A stretch of DNA of 64,000 bases, from positions 6,814,861 to 6,878,860 of the forward strand of contig NC_091097.1 in assembly GCF_024713975.1 (NCBI RefSeq), read 5' to 3'. The position numbers were made by a program, and so were the translations under genes. Position 1 is the stretch's first letter. Each line of letters opens with the position of its first letter. This document shows positions 1 to 12,639 of the stretch, in pieces. The stretch comes from Paralichthys olivaceus (taxonomy: Eukaryota > Chordata > Actinopteri > Pleuronectiformes > Paralichthyidae). The notes below the pieces were generated by a model. The model worked only from the letters and a program-made list of their open reading frames with translations. It was not told the DNA's origin and made no database searches.

Positions 1-937
1 GAAAAGAATAATCGCCCACGGTTGGGTTCGGAGTCAACGGGGGGAAAATAGTATGGACGTCCCGGCGTGGCGAAATGGTTGGCTGGAGAGGAGCTGGTGC
101 GCGCTGAGTGGAGGGGGACGGCGAGAGAAATGGAGGCGGGGGGGAAGGACCATCTCTGCGGGGACCGGAGACCGGGACCGACGGCGCAGTGCTGGCTGTC
201 GTTCAACCCTCCCCTTCTTCCTCCACAACCACGCCGAGACTCACGCCGAGAGACAGGTAAGCCAGCGCAGCGGCCGCTCGGTGTCATAACACGGCGAGAG
301 TGCGCGGAAAATCCACCAGAAAATGTACGAAAACCCCGCAAAAGACGCGTTTGATGTTTGTTTTATTTCGAATAAAACGCAGCGGTCGGGTGAGCCTTTG
401 TAGCAGCGAAAGAAAACAACCGCGGTGGCAGAGCACGGACGAGCTAGGTCGGCCATACCCGATTTTCTTGTCCTCTACAGCGGGGAACAGGCTGCGCCTA
501 AGACCCGGAGGTAAACGTGATATTTTCGTTAAAAATCATCACCCAGCGGTCGTGTTGTGCTAATTCCACCCGCTCACACTCGACTATTCGCGCTGGGAAC
601 CGGGTTATCCGCGTGGGGGGGACTCAGCGGTGGTTTCCGCGCCGAGACCTCCATGCGGCTGTCGGCGGAACAGCCAGCCGCCTCTCTCGGTTAGCCATCA
701 GGGATCTCGGTTTAATATCTCACCGTGCACACACTCGCCCTCTCTCTCCCCCTCTCTCTCTCACGCCGAGCTAACCCCCTAGAACCGCCGACGACCGAGC
801 CACGGAGAACCCGCCTTTCTCCTCCTCGCTTGTGCTGCCGCTCGGGGTCGAAGGGAAGGGGAGTCTGCACCGCCCTGGGCTTTTAGGTCCGGGCTCCGTT
901 TTTCCGTGTTTGCAGTGCGCCATTGGACCTTGTCACG
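1..937 (+). promoter_or_regulatory. ubtf: ubtf CpG-rich promoter with candidate noncoding first exons
   Basis: The segment is rich in CpG, unlike the AT-rich DNA that follows. Two good splice donors sit in it: AGACAG|GTAAGC (exon end 256) and GTCACG|GTAGGT (exon end 937). Either could end a noncoding first exon that joins the acceptor at 2,640-2,641, just upstream of the ubtf start codon. The short open frames here show no similarity I recognise. The true start site cannot be placed, and it may lie before the window. Confidence 0.6.
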
Positions 938-2641
938 GTAGGTTTCCTCGTCGAGCAGAGCTGAAGCATGGCGGACCTGGAGCTGTTTGTCGCGCCAGTG
1001 AAGCCGCTCAGCCTCGGTTGTTGACGCGTTTCCTTCATGGAGGTTTAATTCTCGATTTTAACGCATTTTTATCCGCGCGGAAACTTAACAGCTACCGTTA
1101 AAATACACGTTTCAGACCGTAATGTCGTGGCGCTAGCGTTACACCGTGAGCAATATTTTCCATTTTCTTCTTTCTTCCTGTGCCTCCGCAGGTCCCTCCA
1201 ACCCACCACCGTGCATTTCACCCTCGATTTGTTCCAAAAACCACACCTCGGCTTAATTTGTAACGTTTTTAATCTCGTTTAGCGCGACATGAAACTAAAA
1301 CTGTTTAATAACCGTTTTAAACGATTTATCCCGTAAACGTGGTCCTGGTCTAGTAAACGGGTTTGTTATTAAATGTTAATGAGTTAAGTTTTGTAGTAAA
1401 CAGGAACGTTTCTAAATGTTGGGTGTGCAGGAGAAATGCCCGATTTAAAGTCCATTTGTCGTGCCAAGCGTCCTTGGCCATGTAGTGCCCCAGGTTCCCG
1501 TTATTCATGTGGAAATTAAAATGAAATATTACAGATTTGACATATAAACGACTCCGGGTTGACGTAGAATCAGATCTGTGGTTGTAGAAATGGATTTATC
1601 AGTAGTTTTCATGGAGCTGGGTCACACGGTGGACGCCACACTGAGCTGGGGCCATCAAGGACACGATGAACAACGAGCAGCCGCCATCATGGAGCGCAGC
1701 TCGGCTACGCCTCGCTGAAGAATGCACTATGTTTTGCCCTCGAATTCCCTCATTAAACGCTAATAATCGGACTAAAACCGAGTGTGAATACTCTTTAAAA
1801 CACACCCAATGAAAGAAACCGAACATTAACTCGACTTTATAGCTCCAGCCGGAGTGAAACAGTTGAAGGGGAGATTATAGGTTTGCACGGCGGAGCTAGA
1901 TCCGCTTCCAACGGTGGTGAGACGCCTCTGCCGAGTGGCGCATTTGGCTGCAGTGCTTCCAGGCCACCATTCCCCCTCGTCGGAGACCGAAAGCATATCC
2001 CCCGTCCGTGGTCAGCTGGTTGCCTACAGCTGCCTGTCCGTCCATTCGCTTCCTCCTTCCGTGGATCCTCCCCAACCTCCGCTCCGACAGAAAAGCCTCC
2101 ATTACCGAGCAGACCGGGGCGAAGGAAAATGGTCGCTGCCGTGCGTCTACGATACTTTAGTCCCGGAGTAAGGACGGCACTAATGCGCCAAATTCCGCTT
2201 GGAGAAATTAGCGCGACGGAAGAGACTCCGGGTGTCGTAGCTAGTTGGTGCTAGATGAATCCCTGCGCAGTGTTATTTGAGATTTGAAGCCGTCACAAGC
2301 GATAGCCTATGTCTCACCATGTAGCGTAAACGTTTAAGGGGCGGTGTAATGATCATAAACCATTATCTCGAGGCGAATTTAACATCCACCACTTGGAAAC
2401 GACACTTTCACTTCAGGATCGCAGTCAGGACTGCTTTTTATTGAGTGGAATCAAAATCACATGAATATTAAACACGTAAAAACGACATTTTAATAAAGTC
2501 CTGTAGTTTACAAATAAAGCTCATTCTGCTGTAGGACCCAATCAGGACTCATGCATGTAAAAGATTGTGTTTTATTTTTGTATTAAAGTTCAGGACAATG
2601 AGAGATGATGTTTTATAACTTGATTTTTGTTGCTTTTGTAG
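938..2641 (+). other. ubtf 5' intron, no gene seen
   Basis: This AT-leaning stretch becomes GC-rich again at about 1,880-2,240. That part has open frames in both directions but no recognisable protein, so it may be a further CpG-rich regulatory patch. The intron ends at a T-rich AG acceptor at 2,640-2,641. Confidence 0.55.
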
Positions 2642-2663
2642 ATTCGAGACAAAACGACCACAA

Positions 2664-5600
2664 ATGAATGGAGACATGGAGGCAGCGGCACAAGTGCAAG
2701 GTGGGGTCTTGTGCTTTCCCCTTTGTATTGAAATGAATATATATTTACTAATATTACATACAAAACTTATATAATTCATTTTCAATATTGAATCCCTATA
2801 CAACTGATGGTGTCTTTAGACAGCAGAATCCTCCTAGAAAATATACATATAAATGAATAAACATATAAATATATAAAACATAGCTACTGAAAATCCACTG
2901 AGAGCTACAAATACAATCTTACAGTACCAAATAGTTTAATAGTTTTTTTCCCTCAGTGTGAGTATAAATTCACAATTTTTTTTAGTTATTCATTTCTAGC
3001 TTCTCAGTTATTATTGGGTTGTGATCAATAACTGGACATTTTGGGGATTTGTTCCAATAGTAATACATTAGAGACCAAGCAATTATTAAGGTAAAAATAA
3101 TTCATCAGTTTAATGATAAATGGCAGATCTAAATGAAACACTACTTTAGACTTTTAAATGGTCACTACAGCTCGTGTTGTAACAGGTCACACCATAAATG
3201 TTCATGCTTTCATTTATTATTATTTGGGTGTTTTTTTTCTTTGCATCATTGACAGTCTGGGCGCAGGATGACCTTTTAAAGTTGCTGGAGGCCATGAAAG
3301 TGGCCCTTCCTCAGAAAGACCTGACGAAATACAAAACATCAGAGTCCCACCTCGACTGGCAGAAGGTGGCCTTCAACACCTACACAGCAGAGATGTGTAG
3401 GCAGAAGTGGCTGGAAGTCTCTAAAGAGGTGAGCTGATTAAATTAATATTCACATTGATTTATTTTTGATGCAGAGTGATTTCTTAATTGCTGTAAGTCA
3501 AGTTTAGTGCTCAGTTAAGTTAATGTTGGTTTCATTTTTCTGCTTTATCCACAGATTCGTAAATTCAGGACTCTGACAGAACTGATTGTTGATGCTCAAG
3601 ACTACATCAAGAACCCTTACAAGGGCAAGAAAATAAAGGTGAGTTAAAACATATTTTGCTCGACTAATGACAATGAGCAACTCGCAGTTTAAGTATATAA
3701 CTCGGAATTTTCTAACCATGATATACAGAAACATCCAGATTTCCCCAAGAAGCCCTTGACTCCATACTTCCGCTTCTTCATGGAAAAGAGGGCCAAATAC
3801 GCAAAGCTGCACCCTGAGATGAGCAATCTAGATCTCACTAAAATCCTCTCAAAGAAGTACAGAGAGTTACCTGACAAAAAGAAGGTAAGTTAAAAGCCAC
3901 GGTGAATAACTTTGACTGTGGTACCATATAAAATAAATCTAATGAAAATGTTATTTTCTTCAGAAAAAATACGTCGAAGACTTCTTAAGAGACAAAGAAA
4001 CGTTTGTGGGCAGTATGATGAAGTTCAGGTGGGATTACTTGTCCTCATTATTATGCAGCATCAACATTGGTGATATTACCTCTAGCATATGTAATGATTA
4101 TAATTGTGCTTCAATGCTGCCTTATGATGTGTAATTGCAGGGAAGATCACCCAGACCTTGTGGAGAGCATGGCCAAGAAAGGTTCAAATGTTCCAGAGAA
4201 GCCCAAGACGCCTCAACAGCTGTGGTACAACCATGAAAAGAAGGCCTTCCTCAAAACACGCCCAGATGTAAGCTTTGCCATCTACAATGCACAGAAAACA
4301 GCCTCTTGAACTATGACCTTTTGGTTCTACAGATGTTAATTTTCTCTGTTTGACACCAGGCGACCACCAAAGACATTAAGGATGGTCTAGGCAAACAGTG
4401 GACGCAACTGTCCGACAAAAAAAGGCTGAAATGGATCTCAAAGTCTCTGGAGCAGCAGAAACTGTACGAGGTGAGACCACGTAAATGGTGATGTGTTATC
4501 AACCTCTTACGATGATGACAAAGTGTCTGTAGAAGTATTTTTGTCCATTTTAACATTTTTTGTCCTTTTAAAATTCTAGCATACAATGCGGGAGTACATC
4601 CAGCAGCACCCGGAACTAAACATGGTTCAGGGGGATTATGTGAAGTCCACCTTGACGAAGGCTGAGAGGCACCTAAAGGACAAATCTGATGGCCGACCTG
4701 ACAAACCACCACCGTGAGTTGTAGTTAAAGGTACACGCATCAAGATGATCCTGTTCTTGACAGTTATTTATATCAAACTGTGTGCATGCTTTATAGAAAT
4801 GGTTACTCGATGTTCTGCGCCGAGTTGATGTCGAGCATGAAGGACGTACCCAGCACGGAGCGCATGGTGATGTGCAGCCAGCGGTGGAAGCTGCTCAAAC
4901 AGAACGAGAAGGACGCTTATCAGAAACGCTGTGAACAGGTTGGTTCAGAATCAATCATGGCATTATATTAGAAAAGAGGTCAATCAGCTTAATCTTAATC
5001 TGTTCTTTTTGTTTTTTTCAGAGAAAGAAAGAGTATGAAATTGAGATGAACAGATTTCTCAGTGTAAGTCTCACTTTTTGTCTTTCATGTTTTTCTGTTC
5101 AGAATTTTTTGACAATTATAGTTTGTGCTTTTTTGTTGTAAGAGTTTCGTGTTTATATTTTCTCTGGTTTGTGGTCACTTGTAGAGTTTGTCAGTGGAGG
5201 AGCAGCAGCGGGTCTTGGGCGAGGATAAGTTTGGTTTAAGGAAGGGCAGCGGAGCCAGCAGTCCTGCCTCCAAAAAGAAAAACGCTAAAGCAAAGGTATG
5301 AATTTGTACACAGCAACATCCACCCAGTTTGTACGAGAATCTTTGTTTTTATTACATTTTGTAGATGTTGTAGTATATTTCTCTGATATTGTTTTGCTTA
5401 ATATCTGTAGGCCAGCCCAGAGAAACCCAAAAGGCCCATTTCCGCCATGTTCATCTTCTCGGAGGAAAAACGGCCCAAGCTACAGCAAGAGCGACCAGAC
5501 CTCTCTGACAGTGAACTCACAAGACTGTTGGCACGCATGTGGAATGAACTGCCAGATAAGAAGAAGGTAAACAATATACTGCAGAAGAAATGCCACGCCA

Positions 5601-7498
5601 GTAGAGTCAAATCATACTGATTGGTGATGTAATAACATTTTCCAGTATTTTTTAAAAATGATCTTGTTGCCTTGATTATTCAGGAAAAGTACAAACGCCT
5701 GGAGACGGTCCTAAAGGCAGAGTCAGAGAAGAAGGAGAAGGAAGATCGTAGTCGTTTGCCAGACCCACCTAAGACTGCTCAGGACATCTGGCAACAGAGT
5801 GTCATAGGAGACTATCTGGCTAGATTTAAGGTAGGCATGACTCCTGGTTTCCGGAAATAAATCTGGTAGCTTTGTTTTGTCCATCATGTGATACTAAAGT
5901 GTTAAGGTTTTTCAATGTCAATTTTCCATTTTAGAATTTTCAATGTTTGGATATATCATTAATATTGAGACTAGCAGAATGCAAAGCAGTCATACTCCAA
6001 CAAATAATTAACTAGGAGGGCGTACACCTCAATGCCTTTTCTCACAATGTTTAAAGAAAGTAAAAAACTGTTTGTGCTTACACACCCTTTTCTTTTAATA
6101 CTGCTAACAAACCAGTGAAAAAAATAACTTCATGGCAGAGCTAACTACAGGTTTATAATTCTGTAACAACTTCTGCATGTAGATGTACATATACACGTGT
6201 ATATCTTCTCTTGCAGAGTGACCGACCAAAGGCTCAGAAAGCAATGGAAGCAACCTGGAGCACCATGGAGAAAAAAGAGAAGATTATGTGGATCAAAAAG
6301 GCAGCAGAGGATCAGAAAAGATATGAGGTATCATCACTGTTCAGCAGGACTCCTTAACATTCATATACAATTCCACTGAGAGCCAACCAGTGACTGATCT
6401 CGCTTTAACAGAGAGACCTGTGTGAGATGCGCTCACCTGCTGCTGCCGCCATTGCCTCAGGGAAGAAAATAAAGTTTGAGGGTGAACCCAAGAAACCACC
6501 ATCGTAAGTGTCACACCCGTTGCATCCACGCTATCTATTGCATAGTTACAGAAACGCTGACATTTTAGATTGTTTTTTTCCCCATTGCTTTTGACTCTAG
6601 AAACGGATATCAGAAGTTCTCTCAGGAGATGTTGTCCAACGGAGAGCTGAATCACCTCCCGATGAAAGAGAGGATGACTGAGATCGGCAGCCGCTGGCAG
6701 AGGTTATCACTGAAGGACAAGGACCGCTACAAGAAGATTGCTGAGGAAAAGCAGAGGCAGTATAAAGTCCAGCTGGAACAGTGGCTTGCGGTAAGGACTG
6801 ATGTTCAGGGTTTGTTTAAGTCAATTATCCACAAAAAATTATTTGTTTAACACACACTTCTATCCTCCTGCAGAGCTTGACCTCTCAAGAGAGGAACACC
6901 TACAAAGAATATACTTCACAAGTAAGTCAGTTATTTTACTGTCACATACAAGATCTGAAAATTTACACCACCGTACTTCTATAAACATCCCCGCTCTTGT
7001 AGCTTTCTTTGACACGGTTTACCTTTGACCTTTCAGAAAAGGAGAACAACGGCAAAACCAGGAGGCCCCAAAGCAAAGTTCAAGAAATCTGTGAGTGTAG
7101 ACTCTGATTCATCTGTCTCCATCCATCAGACTCATAAATAAGTTGTAGGTGAATGATTAGCCACATCTGATAAATGTGTCTTCTCACAGGACACTGAGGA
7201 GGAGGAGGAGGAGGATGAAGATGATGAGGATGAGCAGGAGAAGGCTTCCTCTGATGCAGACTCATCCAGTGAGGATGACGAAGACGACGACGACGATGAC
7301 GAGGATGTGAGTGAGATTTCTTCTTTGTCGCACACAGTGGAAATGACTTGATCTTGAATGTGCTTAATTATATTTTTTGTTCCAATTTCGAAGAAGGAGG
7401 ACGATGAAGACGATGAGGCGGAGGACAAGGAGAACAAGTCAGATGACAGCAGCAGTGAGTCAAATTCACAGGCGTCTTCAGACTCTGATTCAGACTGA
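2664..7498 (+). CDS. ubtf: Upstream binding transcription factor (UBF), RNA polymerase I HMG-box activator
   Basis: UBF binds rDNA enhancers and promoters in the nucleolus and recruits SL1 for RNA polymerase I transcription. Coding exons: 2664-2700, 3256-3428, 3555-3638, 3729-3884, 3964-4028, 4141-4267, 4360-4470, 4580-4713, 4797-4938, 5022-5063, 5185-5295, 5411-5566, 5684-5830, 6217-6327, 6412-6503, 6601-6790, 6874-6921, 7037-7090, 7190-7306, 7394-7498. All have GT/AG ends and keep one frame, giving 733 aa (human 764). The N-terminal dimerisation region is residues 1-98. HMG boxes lie at about 104-172, 190-258, 293-360, 398-466, 472-536 and 557-626, with signatures such as [15 protein letters not shown] and [17 protein letters not shown]. 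Residues 661-733 are the Asp/Glu/Ser tail. The start ATG lies in the exon beginning at 2,642 and reads [10 protein letters not shown], as in fish UBF. Many fish also carry a ubtfl paralogue, which I cannot exclude by eye. Confidence 0.96.
4360..4470 (+). other. ubtf: ubtf cassette exon inside HMG box 2 (UBF1/UBF2 switch)
   Basis: This coding exon is 111 nt (37 codons), phase 0 at both ends, so skipping it keeps the frame. It encodes residues 215-251, from ATTKDIKD to EQQKLYE, the second half of HMG box 2. The mammalian UBF2 isoform lacks a 37-residue block at the corresponding place. The genomic layout therefore permits the same two isoforms here; whether it is used is inference. Confidence 0.75.
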
Positions 7499-10286
7499 AA
7501 TGGGCCACCGTCGTCGCAGAGACGAACTGAGCAGCGCTGAGCTGAGCCAAGAGTCCGGGGAGCTCTGCCATTGTGCCAACCCTGCTCTCCTCCCACCACC
7601 AGAGGGAGCCCCTGCATTGCCTCATCCATTTCACATTCGCCCAGTTTTTGTTGCCGCGTCAGTGATCTGTACTCACGGAGGGACCCTGCCCTTATGTCCA
7701 ATATCAGTTTTGTTCCCTCCCCGCTGTGATGGTCATCTCACAGAACGGGCCGTTGACAACAGCATCCCACTGGTTTGGGGATGTCGCTGGCTGCTGGTTT
7801 CAATCTTGATTCACAGGTTCAGTGGTTTAAGTTTGAGTTTTAACATCCCTCCAGTGTTTCTTCTCTTATTCCGGCAATTAGTTAACGACAGATGGCATGA
7901 GTTGTCAACTGGCTTCATGGAGCCAAAGAATCTAGTAAGGGGGATCACTTTAGGGAGGGGGGTGTGCGGGGCACTGAAAAATTGCACTCTTCAGAATGTT
8001 TCCTTTTAATGTTTTTTTTCCAGAATATTGTTGCTTTTTTCTCTATTCTCAATTTGTGATGTAGATTTTATCATTTGGTTCTTAAAGAGGTGGTATTTGT
8101 TCAGGAAAAAAACCAAGCCATTATGAATGTCTTTTTTTTTTTTTTTTGTTGCTGGAAAGTATCAGAACTTTTTATTTTTACCCATTTGTTTTCATTTGAA
8201 ATAAGCAGTGCCTATAAAATGTTCACTCCCCTTGAGTTTTTCATGTTTTATTGTTGCTAACGTGGGTGTAATGAGGCTTTTTGACTAAACCTTAACACGT
8301 TTTAATAGAACATTTATTTGCTGCAGTTGTGGCTCCGCCTGGCTGGGATGTCAGGTTTAGTGTGAAGTGCAGCAAACATTTTAACAAAGCTGAAACTGAC
8401 TGACTCACTTTGTGACAGCAACAAGCTAATAGGAGACTTTCTTGTAATATCACAAGGAGATGATCTCAGATACAAAACACAAAATCAATTACATATATAA
8501 TACTTTTCTTCAATATTTACAATAAAAACAGTGAATAGCAGTTTCAGTTTTGTCCCTTTTACTGTTACACCCAACTGAGCACATTTACAGCAGTGCCATA
8601 TCCATAAATTCTTATTTTTGAATCATTGGTTGACCTTACTGTGGCCTGCGGGCTCTTCCGTCCCTTGAAATTCTTGCATCCATCCCCTGAGTTGTTGTTT
8701 TAATTAAACTGATTGATTTTTAATGTTTTTATCAGATAATTAACTATTAAACTGTTGGAGCTTCTACGTACAGATGTGTTAACTGACAGTTTACACCTTG
8801 TTACACATTGAAGTGATCTCCATTCAACTTTTGTGTTTTAAAACAAATGAATTTGTACTAATTACTAAATTGGTTGAATGAATTTTATATAACCACTTTA
8901 CTCTAAGTTATAAAGATTGTTTTCATGTCACTGGTGTCAAAAAGCCTTTTTGCATCCGCTGCGTTTCAGTGTTTAGAAAACAAAAAGTCTCTGGTGGTGG
9001 GAAATTTTTGTAGGCACTACAGGATCCGTTGCCATGTTTCCATCAATGAAAGTGTTATTTGTCATCACGCACACATTCTCGAGTCAATCTTCGTTAATTC
9101 AGTTTGTTCTGCTAGTGACAAACAGTGTTCAGTGTTTGCAGTTTGTCACTAATGCTCATTTTCCATATTTAAAGCTCAATCTGACCATTTTTAAAGACTT
9201 TGTCATACAGTTGGTGTGTGTTTCTTCTCTGTACCATCGTTTTACATTTCATTTACAGTTTTTATGAACTGTCAATAAGTTTATTTTAATTGTGAGCAGT
9301 TGTTTTCTGATTCATCTGGATTTTTGTTGTGGATGTTCAGCTTTGTGGTTCCATCTCTTTTTCTTTTTTTTGAAATTGTAATGGTATTGACTGCGATCCA
9401 ATCTGGATTTAAGTCTAATGCTTTTCCCAAAAAAAGTGTGCACTTAATGTAAATCTGTCCCTCTGTGTGAGTTTGTGTGCATGCATGCACATAACTGTAT
9501 ATATGAGGGTGTATTTGTGTTTAGTTTTTTTTGTTTTAATGTTTGCTTTTTTTGCTGTTATGTTGCATACCATGATGTGACTGCAGCGTGCATGTATGTG
9601 CCTGTGTGGGGACGTCATACCAACACCATGAATGTAGATATTGTTAAATCTTTTTCATTTTTTCTCTCTCCAAAGTTCTTCAGTAATTCTTCGTCTCGGC
9701 ACCGTCGTGTCATTTGTTACCTGAAAACGGACAAATACTGTCATTTAAGCTTTGCAGACAGATGAGTACATGGCAACTATTGATAATCTGTTAGTAATAG
9801 ACTGATTTTGACCATTATGAATCTCATCAAAAACTGAAATAAAACCAGCGTGGGCTATTTAAATAACTTGTGGGAGGTAAAAGGAAAGTGATTGCTGATA
9901 TCGATTGATGGGAGTTTGTAAAAGGGATTTGGGGAGAAAATGAGTTGCCAGTGGAATTTGGGTAAACAACAAAAAAACGAAAAAAACTTGTAATTTTTTG
10001 TAAATACTGTTTTTGTATTGAGTGCTTATTGTTTTGTTAGGTCTTTAATTTGGCAAACCCTCATCTGTGACTTCTGGGGCCAGTGGGCCTTTCACTCACG
10101 GGGGAGAACTTTTGGTTGAATTCACCTGTTTTAGTTGTTTCTTCTCTCCCTTCTGTTGGTTTATAGAAATATCTAAGACTGCAAAGCTTTACAAGTTTGT
10201 ACTGCTGACCATTTGACAAAATTTGATGTTTTCTATAGCTGAGGGTGCTCTCATGTCCTTGTAGTTCAAGTATTTGGGCAAATAAA
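7499..10286 (+). other. ubtf: ubtf 3' untranslated region (probable)
   Basis: This is noncoding, T-rich sequence after the stop codon. AATAAA hexamers occur at 9,838-9,843 and 10,281-10,286, either of which could end the transcript. It holds T-runs (for example 8,128-8,146) and no other gene that I see. The long antisense open frame over 7,132-7,701 is only the complement of the repetitive acidic tail. Confidence 0.55.
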
Positions 10287-10504
10287 AAAATATCTTTAAC
10301 AATTAGAGAAGTGTGTTCTGTTAAAATAAGCAGACAGAATGCAGATCAATACTGATGTGCTGAATGTAAAACCATGTAAATTAATTTGTAATCATTTTAA
10401 GGTTTGGACTGTTGGTTAGATGAAGCTTTAAGAACATATTTGACAAACCATACAAGTAATTAACCAAGGAAACAATCAATTTGAGATTTGAGGGTTTCAG
10501 TCAC

Positions 10505-10940
10505 AAGCACTATTTTCTGCAGTGAGTATTTTCACTTGCATGTTATTACTATAGTAATATATTGAATGCAGGTATATATTAGTACTTTTACTAACATGCT
10601 TTTACCTAGGTTATATTTGGTATTCAGGTATTTTACTAGTGCTCTCAGTTATAGGCTATTACTGAAGTTTGAATTTGTTTATTAATAAAATTTTAATGCA
10701 GCTATTTTATTAGTACTTTTACTCACAAGCTTCAACATAAGTAATTTTTTGTATGCAGCTATTTATATTTTAAATTAAATCCCTTCACTAAAGTATTATT
10801 TTTAAATGCAGGGATTTTATTGGTACTTTCACTTACATGCTTTTACTAAAGTAATCTTTTGAATTCAGGTATTTATTAGTACTTTTACTTGCATGCTTTA
10901 CACAAGTAATATTTTTCTGCAGTATCATTTTCAATGCAGG
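10505..10940. repeat. Degenerate ~55-bp minisatellite, about 7-8 units
   Basis: A unit containing a TGCAGG/TTCAGG core, then TATTTTATTAGTACTTTTACT, then ACATGCTTTTAC recurs. The CAG cores sit near 10,568, 10,624, 10,698, 10,755, 10,808, 10,865, 10,919 and 10,936. Five of the first six steps are 53-57 bp; one is 74 bp. The array ends just before the atxn7l3 promoter. Confidence 0.8.
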
Positions 10941-11039
10941 ATTCAGGGTCAGGGCTTTTATGTTGGTACATTTACGTACTTCCCCTCACTGACAGACCTT
11001 CCGCTCGAATGCGAGGCTTTTATTTCTAAAACAAACCGG

Positions 11040-11083
11040 AAGCTGGTGGTTGTGCGTTGGTGTTTGTTTCCGCTCCGGTGGCC

Positions 11084-11118
<35 letters not shown>

Positions 11119-11323
11119 CTCTTCTTCGCCAGGCGGCTTTTTACCGTCATTTTAACCGTCACCTGCGACAACAGCCTTTGTATCTGACTGACATTTTAAT
11201 TTGACGGGGCACATGAAGATGGCTGCAGCTGAACAGCAGCGTCGTGTCGGCGTGTTTTGTGTGAGTGCCTCGGTCTTGTTGTCTGCCTCACTGAAACTGC
11301 CTGCTTCAGGCTGAGTTTCCAGG
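11040..11323 (+). promoter_or_regulatory. atxn7l3: atxn7l3 promoter and noncoding first exon
   Basis: This is a GC/CpG-enriched block with a pyrimidine-rich (CCT)n tract at about 11,083-11,130. The donor at 11,323|GTAAGA fits the end of a noncoding first exon that splices to the exon starting at 12,591, which carries the start codon. The transcription start is not defined. Confidence 0.6.
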
Positions 11324-11758
11324 GTAAGAGGAAACTGGGGTTCGGAGTGAAAGGGAAAATACAACATCTCTACTCTTACTACATTTCACCTGTGTTTTTT
11401 CTCCACACGATCGTTTCCTTCACATCAAAGTAGTGGACTAGCTTGGCTAGCTAGCAAATGCTCTAACCATAAAGTAAGCAGAGTGCTAACAAACTGACAC
11501 CAACGTTATCTGCATTACATGCTCTTCTATTAAGGTTAGCTCGTGCTACAGTTCACACACTGTATTTGTCATTTGTAAATCGTGGGCTAGCTTGTTCGCT
11601 GTGTTTGTATCGTGTAAATAAGTACGCATGTTATCCCAGATCACACCTGACGCATTGAGCGGTTCTGTCTCCTGCCATGATTGATCCTGATCGCTCTGAA
11701 GTTGGTTCGAGGTGGAATCAATGATGTAATTAAATGCAGATTTTAATGGCCTCCGTGT

Positions 11759-12030
11759 CACGTGACCCACTGACTCCAAATCATACCAGATGTTATTGCT
11801 GCACTACACAAACAGGGCACACCCCTTTTTTATTTGATTTTAGAACTTCTGATATTTTATATGAATATTTAAATATGGGGCCCACTGACTCCAAACCAAA
11901 GCTGAATTGTATTATTACATATCCACTCGTTTTATATGATATTAGGGATTCTTACATATTACATTTAAGAGATTGTTTGGGTAGCTACCAGGTCATGTGA
12001 CCAACTGACTTTAAACAAATGCCAAGTTAA
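11759..12030. repeat. Three diverged ~117-bp tandem units
   Basis: A block built around CCCACTGACTCCAAA recurs at about 11,765, 11,882 and (diverged, CAACTGACTTTAAA) 12,001, so the spacing is 117-119 bp. It is preceded by CACGTGAC or TCATGTGAC at the first and third units. It lies in the first intron of atxn7l3 and has no coding potential. Confidence 0.6.
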
Positions 12031-12639
12031 CTTACTTCCCAAGACAAGAGGACACACAACTCTCTGGTAGAATGAAGTGGTTTTCATATTTTAAATGACT
12101 GCTAATATTTTAAAGAATTTTCAATAACTCACCTGTCATGTGAAAAGTAACTAAATTCACTGCAGTTTAATAGATTGATCTGCTACAATATTGACAATCC
12201 ATCAATCATTTTTGTTAGGAAGATATTCCCAACATGACTTTAGCTCGAATATGTTCTCTCTGTGTACTTGAGTTTTGAACTCGGCTGGAGCTTTGAGAAC
12301 TTGGGGATTTTGATTTTGTGATATTTGCGTACAATTTATTGATTACAATCAATTGACAAATCAAGAAAATAAGTAGTAGACTCATAAACCAGCTCAAGGC
12401 CCAATATCTGACAATTATTTTCTCTGTTCAACAGAATGAAGGCAGATCCACAAACATTGATAGCCATTTTTAAAGTAAGTATTCTCCAATCAAGTTTTCA
12501 TCAACTGGGTCCTTGACAATAGATTTTGGTATATGTATCTTTGACCATATCATGACTTGTAAGTTTGTTTTCTATGTTCTAAATCCACAGGTCAGCATCT
12601 TATTACCTTGCTATCAAGATTTCCAACACAGATTTTCAA

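Noticed and set aside
7132..7701. 189-residue antisense open frame rich in Ser
   Set aside because: It is the complement of GA-rich codons for the UBF acidic tail; stops are rare in such repeats on the other strand.
12435..12474. Possible coding exon giving atxn7l3 an N-terminal extension
   Set aside because: It has AG and GTAAGT flanks and an ATG, but its frame joins the next exon out of register with the real start. At best it is a noncoding exon with an overlapping upstream open frame.
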